This document shows positions 52,821 through 63,593 of a DNA stretch of 64,000 nucleotides, in pieces (the first letter of the stretch is position 1; each line of letters begins with the position of its first letter). The DNA is from Hansfordia pulvinata (Eukaryota; Ascomycota; Sordariomycetes; Xylariales). A program made the position numbers and the translations under genes. The stretch covers positions 1,240,001 through 1,304,000 of the forward strand of contig BJKQ01000007.1 in the NCBI GenBank assembly GCA_006538405.1. Reading direction: 5' to 3'. Below the pieces are notes generated by a model. That model did not search any database. It worked only from the letters and a program-made list of their open reading frames with translations, and was not told where the DNA came from.

Positions 52821-55800
52821 AAAGGAAGATCGATTCCTAGCCATCCGACGACGACGTTCACGACACCGATTCGCCCCTCCGGAGCAGGTCTGCGCTCAGC
52901 CTGTGACCGGAGGGGTAAAGAAAAATAATATGTACCAACAAGCGATATATGAGCATCGGCTCTGCCACTTTTCTCCGCATGCTCGCCGAATGAGCACATG
53001 CCTTTCGAAACAGCACGCAAGGCCGCCACAGACATCTCCCAGCAGGTCCTACCGCCCGCTACGCAGACGAAACATCTGTACGGGATTCTGTTCATTCAGC
53101 ATGCGGTTCCACATTGCCAGTGCCTGAGCACCACTGGAGCAAAAACTCGTGTCAGCACGCGCCAGCTGTGCGTCTGGCCATCTGTACCAACGATTTTGAT
53201 CACCCAACTCATTTTCTGAGCCGCCGGAGGCGGGTCAGCGGCAAAAAGCCGCCTCAGCTGGATTCTGTATAAAGCACATAGAGCGGGGGACGAGAAACTG
53301 GACTTGCATTGGAAATGGCGGCTGGGGGTTGGATTTGGTCCGCCCCTCAGCGTACAAAACCCCGACATTTGGGGTAACTTGAGAGAAACGGGTTGGCCAA
53401 AACGCCGAGACCGGCATGAAGCACATGTGGCAAGGCATGAGAAACATTAGACGGGTCAAGAGCATCTGGCCGGCGTGGAAGGCCGGGGAAGGAACTCCGG
53501 CATCCAATCGTACATCTTCTCCCACTCAGACAATTACACGTGATGGTTTTCGGGCCCCGTCGGCTGAGAGAGATGGATCATGCAAGAGAACGCGTCTTGT
53601 GCAGTTCGTATGGCCGTCTTCCTGTCTCGGGAGGACGGCCCAACGGGCAGCGGCCCTTTCCTCCCGACGTACGAGTAGCTGCTGATGTCAAGAGCGCTTT
53701 TAGCGAAGAAGATTGTGGCGCTCTTTGACTCGGTAGCTAGCTCCTGATTCTGGTGATTCTTCTACAGAAGTGCTCTCCTAAACATCACCGCGGATTTGGA
53801 AGTGAGCACCCAATGGTCGCCTCTTGCGCGGCGGGCGGCCAGTAGGGCCTGTGACGACGAGGCGTCCATGCAACCCGCGAGGCTTCTCAAGTGATTTGTG
53901 CGTGCATACCACGCGGCCGTGACACGGACCGAAGTGCGTGGCGCCGGAACGCGGCTCGCCTTGCCATTGCGGCTCTTGCCAAACAGACTGCCTGCCTCTT
54001 CGCGGCCACTGCGAGGGGCGAATTATGCATCAGAATGCCGTCGCAGTCATTCGGGCAAGTGGGACGTGTCTGGTTCCAGACGGCCGGAGCGTCGGAGCCC
54101 TAACTAGTTGGCGCTGCCACGGCATGGTCAATATGGGGAGAAATCGGACTAACAAGCGCCGGGGGCTCCACGGACTGGAGTCGCAGTGTCCAATACGCAA
54201 TGTAAGGGTCGGTGGCACGGCAGTCTGGCCTTGCGGCAGGCCAACTCATCGCGTTGGGGACACCGCCCGAGCGGCGGCAAGGAGGTCTGGATAAGTAGGT
54301 AGGTAGGGTGCCTGAGGCGCCAAAACCTACTCGTAGATGAGCCGAGACCTACATGGCAGAAAGCCCAGGACGCAGGGTTCGGCGCTCGGGCGGCGAGGGC
54401 GGCGTTGCAAAAGGTCGAGATCGGGGACCACACGGGTGGACTTTCGAGCCTGACGAGTTCGAGTTTGAGTCTGGGCCAGTGGCGAAGAAAGCTCGCCCGA
54501 CTCCGAAGAAAGAATCCCATCAAGAGCTAGCGACGGGCCGGGCTGCCGGGCTGCCGGGGCCCGGCGTCCCGTCGTCAGTCGTCCGGGATTCGGGCTTTGG
54601 TGCGGTGGGCGCACAGGTACGAGTACCCACCTACCTACCTACCTACCCAACGTCCATACATACATGTAAGTACTCACCCCAGGTGTCTCAATACACGTAA
54701 GGAACTCATGGAGAGGTATTGGGTGCAGCAGGTCTATTGGAGATACCCAACTTGTAGTAATCATTGTTTAGCAGCCATTCTCCCGTCCGTTCAGTCGCCG
54801 AACTCGAACGGGCGGATATGACTGGGTCCTTTCAGGCTGAGCGATAAGCAGGTTGACAAGAAAAGACGAGAGAAAGCCAGGGCACATGCTATTCTGGACC
54901 GGAGGTCAGGTCGGCGGTGGAGACTGGGGGGGCGATAAAGGTGAAGCGCCACGGACAAGGGCGCCCTCGTGTTCGAGTGTGCACCCACATTAAAACAGTG
55001 ACGATTTCCCTGCCACGCGCGCCAATCAGCGGGCTGGCGATCGGTGCGGGCACGCTCTCGTATCATCAGTCTCTCACGCCTCGTCGCTCTGGCGCCACGT
55101 TATCCCTGCGGAGTCCGCAGATATCGCAATGCAAAGTGGCTTGCGGGCGTATGCGAGTACACAAAGTAAGGGAAACGTTGAATGCAGGTGAACTTGACGT
55201 GCCTACCTACCTCCTACCTTAACTACATGTAGGTATCTCCCTGCTAAGATGAACTGGGTATGTACCTTACTTGTATGGCAGTCCACGCCCCTCGGTCCGA
55301 AACGTACGTCTCCGAGGCCAGCGGACAACTGAGAAGGTGATGGTTAGGTACTCGTAGAGCACGAGAGAACCTGGTAGCTTGGAATAACTGTGAAGGTGGA
55401 TGGCATGCCGATTACTGTACGGAGAAGATCGACTGCCCGTCAGCAGAGACTGATAACATGAGACGGGCAGAATGGAAGGAGGCGGCACAGCCCCATTCCG
55501 CCACATCCTCACATCCGATGGAGGAGATCAGGCGATATCCACGAGCTCGGTCGGCGTCCGGCCCAAACACTCCAGGATAGCATTGGGTGGACGTCGTGCT
55601 GTGCCTGTAAACGGAGCACGCCGTGACGCTGGAGTCATCGTGGACAGGTCTCCGATACTCGTATGGAAGGAAGGGTGGTGGGGGCGGGGGGCGGGGGGCG
55701 GCCGCAACTGCCCATCATTACTCTGTAACCATGTCAGAAGAGACATTTGAAACTGGACTTTAACGGGTCCGGGTCTCACTGCACCACATGCTCCAGAGCA

Positions 55801-57269
55801 GCGGTAGCAACAGAGGCGCAGAGCACCAGTTGAAAATTCGTTCCAATGGAAGTCGACATGTGGGTGGTAGGCATGTACATCTTGAATTTGGTTGCCACGC
55901 GCCCGGGCAGCCCATGCCTCCACCACGCCCCCATTACGCAACCCCGTATCCACTTGAAACACGGTACGGTTGCGCCTGCCGCCATGCCGCGGTATGCATG
56001 TTGCTGTTGCATTGCGAGTGTCGCCGTTGTCGCTTCCGTTGCTGTCGCCTGCCGGCCGGCCTTGCGTGGTTCTTTCCATCCCTTTCCCGCCGACCCCCGC
56101 GCCTGCCTGCTCGTGACGAAGCTCTGGCACAGAATCTGGTCAGTAACTGCAGATGGTGAGTCTTTTGTTACCAGGTAAGGGCGAATTGGCGTACATTGTA
56201 GGTAAGGGGATTGAATCCCATTATCCATCCGCCCATCCGTCCCCTTACGTAGGTGCCACCGTCTCGAACCCGCTGTTGTTGCGTACTCCGTACCTAGTCC
56301 TTCTTTCTACCCGTCCTCCATCTCCACTTCTTCTCCCGAGGTTCTCTTGCTCCGTAATCCCTCCAAAGTCCCAAGTGCCGGGCCGTGGGTCTTCCTGATC
56401 GCCGAGACAGCGCCCGACCTCGCCTCATCCCCGTTCAGACACGACCCCAGCCTCGCCCTGGGAAGGCCCTGCCATCCGTCACGCACTCCGTCGCACATCT
56501 TCTCGGGGCCCCCCTCCGTCTCCTCGTCCGCCTTGGACACGGGCGTTCCTGCATGATGGCTCGACAAGCTGCGGCCAACGCCGGGGGCAAAGCCAGTCGG
56601 CCGGGCCAGGCGCGAGAGACATTGATAGGGCAGCGGGCGTGGTGAGCAGCGGAGTTGGATCAGCAGCGGGCATGGTGGCAGCCACGGGCAGCGCAGCGAC
56701 CGGGGCACGGGATCTTCCTCAGTGAGATGAGTAGCAAGCAGCACGCAACACGCACGCAACCACTGTAGGCATGGATATGCAATGGCAGCCCCCCTCTCAC
56801 GTAGAGTTGGCCGCTGCCTTGCCTGCCCGTTTCTCGTCTCGTCTTGTCTCGTCTCGTCCTCTCTCTTTCCCATTTCAAGGTACCTGCCCTGTCTTGACCT
56901 GCTCTCGCCTCAGGTTGTTGCTAAAAAAGACATCCTCGCCCCCCCTCCTCACGTAAACCGGGCCCTACTCTAGTTCCAAGCTCTCTCATTCTCGCCACAC
57001 TCTCTCCATTGCTCTGCTGCTCCCTTGCAAATTCGGTCACTCGCTACATTCCACCCAGAGCATCCTCCGCCTGGGCTGATCATTACATTCCAGTCAAGTC
57101 TCCCAACCTGGCGTGGCCCCCTCCATTGTCCCCGAATAATAGACTTGCACAAGCTTCAGCGCTGCTCCTACCAACTCGCAACGCAATAAAGCAAGGGTTG
57201 CGACAGCGGCAGAACCCTAATCCGCCACATACTGTGTACCGTGAATAATCTTGCAATCACCGACTCAAG
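52821..57269. other. Largest gene-free region (4.4 kb) between TIM22 and the GH16 gene
   Basis: Open frames here are short. One at 54353-54700 includes an acidic then basic stretch but has no family match I know, so it is not called. Motif copies: TACGAGTA near 53666, 54330, 54614, 55346 and 55656; TACC/GGTA clusters at 54298-54310, 54623-54648 and 55198-55240. From 56880 to 57260 the plus strand is C/T-rich and suits the GH16 promoter and leader. Confidence 0.5.
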
Positions 57270-58621
57270 ATGGGCTTGGAAAACAACGGTGGCTATCCTG
57301 GCTGCCCAGGCTCGGCCTCTTATCAGATGCGGGACAACGACTTCGTTCCGGAGCAGCGCTACCCCGATCTCCCGTCGCGGTCCGAGAAGAGGCCAGCACA
57401 TGGCTACGCCTCGTGGTACGACCCTCGAGGCTGGGGCAAGAAAGCTTGGGCTATTGCCCTGGCTGCCATCGCCATAGTCCTCATTGTCATCATTGTTCCC
57501 GCCGTCGTGGTCACCAGGAACAACCGCTATCCCGACTACAGCAAGCTCAACTATTCGCTTCAGGACGACTGTAAGCCGTCTGGAGTTCTGATCCCCTTGC
57601 GAACGCCAGCTGACCGCCTCTCCCAGATTCCGGCGATGGCTTCTTCGACAAGTTCGACTTCTTCACCGGCTACGACCCTACTCAGGGTTTTGTGCACTAT
57701 GTTCCAAAGGAGCAAGCTGCCCAACTGGTGCGGGACATGAAACCTTCTCAGGATAACTCTTGCGGCTAACACAGCGCAGAACCTCACGTACGCTACCAGC
57801 AGTTCGGCCGTCATCAAGGTCGACACCTCAGTCGGGCCCGAGTCACAGCCAGACGCCTCCACCGGCCGCTTCTCCGTGCGCCTCGAATCAAAGACCCAGT
57901 ACAACAGCGGTCTGTTCATCTTCGACGTCAAGCACACTCCGTACGGATGCGGGACCTGGCCGGCGCTCTGGCTCACTGACCCGAACAACTGGCCCAACAA
58001 CGGCGAAATTGACATAATGGAGTCGACAAACAAGGCCACCGACGGTAACCTGATGACACTGCACACGAGCGGTGGATGCGACATGGATGTCAAGAGGCTG
58101 ATGTCGGGCTCTGTCGCCGGAGGCACGTGCTACAACGGAGAAGGGTCCGACAACCAAGGCTGCGGCGTTAAGAGTCCTACGTCGGCCGGCTTCGGCGCAC
58201 AGTACAACGACGCGCAAGGTGGTGTGACCGCTGTTGAGTGGCGCCCTGAGGGTATTCGTATTTGGGAATTCGCGCGTTCCAGTGTCCCGGGTGATATCGC
58301 CGCTCGCAAGCCCGACCCCAGCTCCTGGGGCCAGGCTTCGGCCGATTTCCCCTCCACATCTTGTGACATGGGCTCCCACTTTCGCAACCAGAGCATCATT
58401 GCCAACATTGACCTTTGCGGCGCACTCGGCGGTGCTACATACGGTCAAAGTGGATGTAAGCACGCCCTTCCTCAAACGCGGCTTATTAAGCGTCTTTCTC
58501 TTGCTAACCTGCGTTCATTTCAGGCCCGAGCACATGCTCTGATTTTGTTGCTAAGAACCCAAGCGCTTTCAACACGGCTTTCTGGGAGTTTGGTTCTTTC
58601 CAGGTCTACAAGGCTTCTTAA
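57270..58621 (+). CDS. Glycoside hydrolase family 16 protein, type II membrane-anchored
   Basis: Four exons: 57270-57570, 57627-57727, 57780-58455, 58524-58621, giving 391 residues; introns 56, 52 and 68 nt. No signal peptide: an N-terminal tail of about 58 residues is followed by one hydrophobic span (about 59-82, WAIALAAIAIVLIVIIVPAV), so the enzyme faces the outside. The GH16 domain starts around YSGDGFFDKFDFFTGYDPT. The catalytic signature is GEIDIMES (209-216), with E210 nucleophile, D212 and E215 acid/base, all present; CGTWPALWL precedes it. Cysteines near the C-terminus (GCPSTCSDF) may pair. Family: fungal GH16 enzymes of this type act on beta-1,3(4)-glucans in the cell wall. Exact specificity cannot be read from the sequence. 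Downstream 3' flank runs to LYS1. Confidence 0.93.
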
Positions 58622-59661
58622 AGACCCCGAAACGACGCCGTGAAGCTCGGCTGTCCAGCAGTGGGCAGGCACGAATTACGAACAAGGAGATAGAGCGGGG
58701 AATGAGACCACTTGGTGAAGTCCACGGCATTGACTGTGGGCGGGACCAAAACGACTTTGAGATTTGTTTGGTCGATTTAGGGGTTCATCTGGAATGGTTC
58801 TGGTCTTTGAATTTCAGCATGGCGTTCAACACGGGTCTCGAAATCTTTTCTTCCCATAAGCTCCAAGAACCGTTATGAGACGGGAAGCGGGCTCTTGGAA
58901 CGCGGTCTTACCACAGGTGCCGAACACTAGCGATCTCTGCCTTGACCCAAAGGTCTTTATCCGATGCACAACAATTCATGTCGCTCCTTGCTGTTCGCTT
59001 TTTAGATTCATTGGGGGGACACGGTTCGGGTTAGAAGCCGCCCTGGCCATTACATGCATAATACATCCCCCCGCACTGGGACACGGCTTGGATTTCCCAA
59101 AATGCATGACATGACATGGTCCACCGAAGTCCACCGAAGTAGCCATCAGAGACGTCCGCCTCGATACATCGGCCCCCAAGACTTTCACACATAGCCCAAA
59201 TTATTGCAGCAGTGATCGCTAGCTGGTTTACGCACACGTCTGGCACATATATCCTGCTCAAACTATTGGATGCATTCTCGCCCTCGGTCGATTTTTTGAC
59301 GATTTTCAACATTTTACTATTTTAAGCGCGGCCCTGGGTCTATCAATATTGAAACCTATCACTCTCCAGGACGCTTGGGAACTGGGCAAGACGCACAGGT
59401 GTGATCTATGTGTCACCCACCGGCCACGACTACATGAACGAGTCCATGACTGTTGGAAAACGAATGACTATGCCTCTATAGCCTCCTAACGCTGTCCGCG
59501 TCCGCAGAAATGGCTCGTCCTCGTTTATCCAATCATTTAAACTTTTGATTTCTCTGCAAGAATGACTGGAAACATGGCGTTTCATATGCCCCGAGACTGT
59601 GGCGGCGAACTGTCTTAGGTGATGCCCTTCTCCAACCCAGCCTCCCTCTGGTCAAAGCGTT
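58622..59661. other. Intergenic region between convergent GH16 and LYS1
   Basis: About 1 kb of shared 3' flank. AT-richer at 58770-58830 and 59200-59330. A small direct repeat GTCCACCGAA occurs twice near 59119-59138. No supported gene. Confidence 0.6.
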
Positions 59662-60892
59662 CTAAGGCAGCTGAGCGACGCGGTCCTTGAAGGTTTGCTC
59701 GGCACGGGTCCAGACGCCGTCCGTGCTGCGGCGGTCGAGGGCCAGCAGGCTGGGGAGCAGCAGGGAGGAGAACTCGTCGCTGGATTCGCGGGCGACGAGG
59801 GTGGGCAGGTGGTCGATGGCGATGATGCGCAGCTCGGGCCTGGAGACCTTGGAAGGGTCGCTGACGGGGATTGTGGGGCTGTCGAAGCTGCTGTAGGTCG
59901 AGTAGACGGGGATGGGGTTGTTCTCGCTGTTGGGGTCGCAGCTGACGTCGCAGATGACGCGAAGGCGGCGGGCGTCGCCTTCGGCGGCCAGCGACTCGAA
60001 GGTCAGGAATGGAGGGGTCTTGTTGGGGCCCAGGTAGACGCAGTTGACGAAGATGTCGGAGCGGGCGACGTCCGGGAAGGGGCCGCCGGGGGCGGTCTCG
60101 GCCATGTCCCACTTCAGGATGCTGTCGGCCGACAGACCGGCGGCGGCGGCGAAGTCGACGGCGCCCTTGCCGCAGCGGCCAAGAGCGCCGATGACGATGA
60201 TGCGTGGGGCCTGGCCTCCGTTGGCGGCAATCGCAGGGCCGAGATTGGCCTTGACGTGGGCAGCCAGGGCGGGGGCGTCGTCAAAGGCCGGGACGGGGCC
60301 TTGGGGCTCGCCGGGGTGCAGCAGCTGGTGGGCCCAGGACATGAGGGCAATGGCCGCACCGGCGTAGCCGGCCCAGTAGCCAAAGGCGGCGACGCGGCGG
60401 CCGCTCTCCTCGGTCAAGAACTCGAGGTCGTACAGCAGGCCGCCGGCGCGGGCGAAGCGGGACAGCGACTGAACCCAGCCCGTTTGCTTCTTGAAGCAGT
60501 GCTGGAAGTGGATGTAGTTGTTGGGGAAGTCGAGGTCGTCGTCGGGGAGCTCCTTGAGGCCGAGGATGACGTGGTCGCGCGGGGCGCTCAGCCACGAGCC
60601 CGCGTCGACCAGCTCGGCGCCCGCCGCCGCGAACTCGTCGTCCTTGTAGATGCGGTCGGCGGAGCGCTCGACGCGCACGGTGTAGCCGGCCTGCAGCAGG
60701 GCCTTGGCGGACTCGGGGGACACTGCATCGCCGGGCAAGAGGTGAACGAGGTTAGGAACGTGGGCGTTGCAAAAGGCCGCCGCCCGCCGCGCCGCGGCGC
60801 GCTTGGGGACCGGGGAGGAGGGGGGGCAACGAACGAGGCGACCGCCGCTCGAGCGGCTTGGTCTCGGCCCGCAGGTGAATAACGGTAGACAT
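59662..60892 (-). CDS. LYS1: Saccharopine dehydrogenase, NAD+, L-lysine-forming
   Basis: Two exons: 60892-60835 (58 nt) and 60722-59662; intron 112 nt with CTAAC branch-like sequence. 372 residues, the usual Lys1 size. Exon 1 gives MSTVIHLRAETKPLERRSP, and the junction yields LSPESAKALLQAGYTVRVERS, matching the family start; the upstream in-frame extension through the intron is not needed. Landmarks: NNYIHFQHCFKKQTGW, LYDLEFLTEESGRRVAAFGYWAGYAGAA (two blocks of the first Rossmann domain), VIGALGRCGKGAVD nucleotide-binding turn, KWDMAET, and SRPELRIIAIDHLPTL near the end. Reaction: last step of the fungal alpha-aminoadipate pathway, saccharopine + NAD+ to lysine + 2-oxoglutarate + NADH. The frame is intact. 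Confidence 0.95.
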
Positions 60893-61787
60893 GGTGGGTA
60901 GAGGTCGGGTGGGAGGCCGTGGTTTGCAGCAACGGGGCGTGGTGATGTTGGGGAGAAGAGGAGGATCAGGTTCTCTCGTCGACGACCTGCAATAAGCAAG
61001 TGGGATGCTTCTGGTGGTGGGGTGTGCTGCTTGCTTTAAGCGGGGGAATTTTCTGTCGCTCAAAGGGTCCAGCGACTGCCAAAGGCCACATCTGGTACGA
61101 GACCAGAGGCGCCAGAGTGAGCCGAGAGCCAGGTAGCCCAGGGGCCGCTGCAAAGTACCCCTGGCAAGTTCTTGTATGACTGACAATGGAGCCTGACGTG
61201 GGGCTCGGCCGGTCGCGGAGGCGCTGTCACGGGGGCAAGCGCAGAGTTGCCGCTTTGGCTGGGCAGCCACGGCCGGATTGGATCAGATTGGCAAGCCAGG
61301 TCGAGATACTCTACATGTATGTAGTACACACCTGCACCTTGCCTGCAGTACAAGTATACCATTCCTAACAGCGATCCTGCGATACCGCTTACCATCGGAT
61401 GCGATCTGCCCATGTTGTGCGTACATGTATCAATCATCGCGGGATACGGTCTTGCTTTCCAACGCGAACAGCTGTGGTGTAGGACTCGTGGTATTGGGTT
61501 GTCAATGCGTCTCCCTATTGGAAGACCAAGGAGCACTTCATTATGTAGGATGGGTGTCAAATGGGTACGGACACATACTACCGCCTCAGATCGGCATCCG
61601 ATTGATATGACCTCACTTCGTACATGGGAATCTCAAGTGAAATAGATGCGACTCCCAGTCACTTAACTGCCAAATCGTCAGGCTTCCGGCGCCGTACGAG
61701 CCGTCGATGCTCTAATATATGCCTGTTGTGTTGCCCGATCCGCAAGGTGTATGAACTCATTATGCCAAAATGTAAAGGCGGGCGGCG
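60893..61787. other. LYS1 promoter and PRP45 3' flank
   Basis: About 900 bp between two tandem minus-strand genes. Nothing coding can be supported. CATGTATGTAGTACA-like sequence near 61313-61327. Confidence 0.55.
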
Positions 61788-63593
61788 TTATTCGTCCTCG
61801 TCAACACGAGCGCGCTTCGTCTGTCTCGACTCCTCGTCCTGCAGCCCGAACCCTCGCTTGGATGAAGAGCCCTGATCCACTTCGGACAGGAATTTGTCCA
61901 CGTTGAACGGGTCGTTTGACTCCTTCTCAAACTGCACCGGTCCCTCACGAGCCTGATACAAAGTCATGTTAGCAATCTGTTCGATATCAGCACTGAGGGG
62001 CGTATTACTGACCTCGGCCTCTTCTGCACCTCGGAATGCCCCCTTGCCGAGCGCATCGCCAAACCTGCCCGACTTCTGGATCTTGTCCATCTCTCGGTCA
62101 CCGGCGGCCTCGTCATCCTCGTCCATGTTCTGGCGCGGCCGGTAGATGCTGCTGATGGCGTCCTGCGCCGCGAACAGCGGCTTGTCATATGGATTATCCT
62201 CGTTGATGCCGCTGTCAAACCCACTTGTTTGGTTGAACAGCCGCGAGTCGTACATGGACTCGGCCTGCTGCGTGGGTTTGGCCAGCCCCAGCGCCACCTT
62301 CTCCGAGATGTCGCGGTTCTGTTCTCGCGCCATGACCTGCACTCTTCTTTCTGCACCCATGCGCGATTGCCGGAGCTTGCGCTCCTCCTCGCGACGTCTA
62401 TCTTGCCGCGCCTTCTCTCTCTCGCGTATGTCGTCGTCTTCGCTGTCCGATCCCGATCCTGAATAGCTGTAGCTTCGAGACCTAGACCTCGACCTCGACC
62501 GAGAATCTGCTGATGCGCTCGAACCCCGACGTCGGCGTCCGGCCCCAGCGCGCTCCTCGCGCGCTTTCTGTGCCAGAGACCGCAAATTGTCTTCCTTTTG
62601 TGCTTTCTCTTTCTCTGCCAGTCTCTGCTGCATCTGCGCGCGCGACCGCACTTCTTCGCGAGCGTGTCGGTCGGCCATGAAGAGGGCCTCGGAAAATTGC
62701 GCGAACTTGTCGTTGATAGCAACGTCCTGCAAACCACGGCCATCGGCCGCCAATCGCTTGTCGAGAGGCACTGTGAAACCTTTGTGGTTCTTCCAGTTGG
62801 ATATGGGTGGAGGGATCTTCCACGCTTCTTGGTCTTCTGCCGTCAGCTTGCGCGGCGGCGATCTCATAACCGGAGGCGGTGGGCTGGGCGGCCCGCGAGG
62901 AATTTTCTTGTGTTTGAACTTGGGAGGTTCCATGGGGTCCTTCTGCCTCTCGACAATCTTCATGATGCGGTCCTGCTTTTTCGAGTTGTCGCCCATCTGG
63001 TCCGCTGGGGTGTAGCGCACAAAAGTAGGATCCTTGCGTTGACCCACGTTGACGTTCTTCGGTTTCTGGGCGGCGACGGCGCCGCTGACGAGGGCTGCGA
63101 GGGCATTCTTGGTCTTTTCGGTGGTCTGCGCGACATCGTCTTCGCTGGGCCGGGAGAGGTCGAGTTCGCCGGCATCGGCTCGCTGACGGAGGGGGATCAA
63201 GTCTTTGAAAGAGGCTTGGACAATGCGATTCTCGGCGTGGCCCTGGCGCGCGATGGCATCGTACTTGACCTTGCCTTCGGCATCGACCTGGACGGCAAGC
63301 GCGTTCGTCTTGGACGCGCCCTTCTTGCCCATGTCCAGGGGATACTGTGCCACCGGAATCTCAGGAAAGGCCCCGCCGTCCCCAAAATCTTCTTGGGATC
63401 GGGGTCGCCAGCCAGAGCGCTGGCCGTAAGGTGGAGGACCAGATTTGCGGAGGACAATCTGAGACTCGTCTATCTGGCCGGCGGCGACGATGCGAGGGCC
63501 GCGCTGCTGGGCATGTGCCGGGATTTCCTCATCCTCGCCGGTGTATTTGGGTTTAGGGAGCGCTTGCGCCAATGATGCAGCCATCGAGGCCAT
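61788..63593 (-). CDS. PRP45: Pre-mRNA-processing factor Prp45 (SNW/SKIP family)
   Basis: Two exons: 63593-62013 and 61952-61788, intron 60 nt; 581 residues. The ATG at 63593 (MASMAASLAQALPKPKYTGED) fits the family start; the frame is open upstream to 63875 but that part is not conserved. The SNW domain runs from about residue 45 to 340: SGPPPYGQRSGW, VKYDAIARQGH, RIPPPISNWKNHKGFTVPLD-type core (SNWKN seen) and DKRLAADGRGLQ. An RS-type stretch (SRSRSRSRSRSYS) and an acidic/basic tail follow, ending RQTKRARVDEDE. Family: Prp45/SKIP joins the spliceosome with the NineTeen complex (first to second step) and couples to transcription. The intron is in frame and has no stop, so retention would add 20 residues. 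Confidence 0.95.
   Translation of the reverse strand: MASMAASLAQALPKPKYTGEDEEIPAHAQQRGPRIVAAGQIDESQIVLRKSGPPPYGQRSGWRPRSQEDFGDGGAFPEIPVAQYPLDMGKKGASKTNALAVQVDAEGKVKYDAIARQGHAENRIVQASFKDLIPLRQRADAGELDLSRPSEDDVAQTTEKTKNALAALVSGAVAAQKPKNVNVGQRKDPTFVRYTPADQMGDNSKKQDRIMKIVERQKDPMEPPKFKHKKIPRGPPSPPPPVMRSPPRKLTAEDQEAWKIPPPISNWKNHKGFTVPLDKRLAADGRGLQDVAINDKFAQFSEALFMADRHAREEVRSRAQMQQRLAEKEKAQKEDNLRSLAQKAREERAGAGRRRRGSSASADSRSRSRSRSRSYSYSGSGSDSEDDDIREREKARQDRRREEERKLRQSRMGAERRVQVMAREQNRDISEKVALGLAKPTQQAESMYDSRLFNQTSGFDSGINEDNPYDKPLFAAQDAISSIYRPRQNMDEDDEAAGDREMDKIQKSGRFGDALGKGAFRGAEEAEVSNTPLSADIEQIANMTLYQAREGPVQFEKESNDPFNVDKFLSEVDQGSSSKRGFGLQDEESRQTKRARVDEDE

Noticed and set aside
54353..54700. Plus-strand frame of 115 codons with an acidic FEPDEFEFESG stretch and a basic patch
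   Set aside because: Looks partly protein-like, but runs into TACC repeats and has no recognisable family or support for its start.
59695..60882. Plus-strand frame of 395 codons opposite LYS1
   Set aside because: Gly/Val/Glu-rich complement of a GC-rich gene with clear Lys1 motifs.
62598..63575. Plus-strand frame of 325 codons opposite PRP45
   Set aside because: Mirror of the SNW domain coding strand; no recognisable product.
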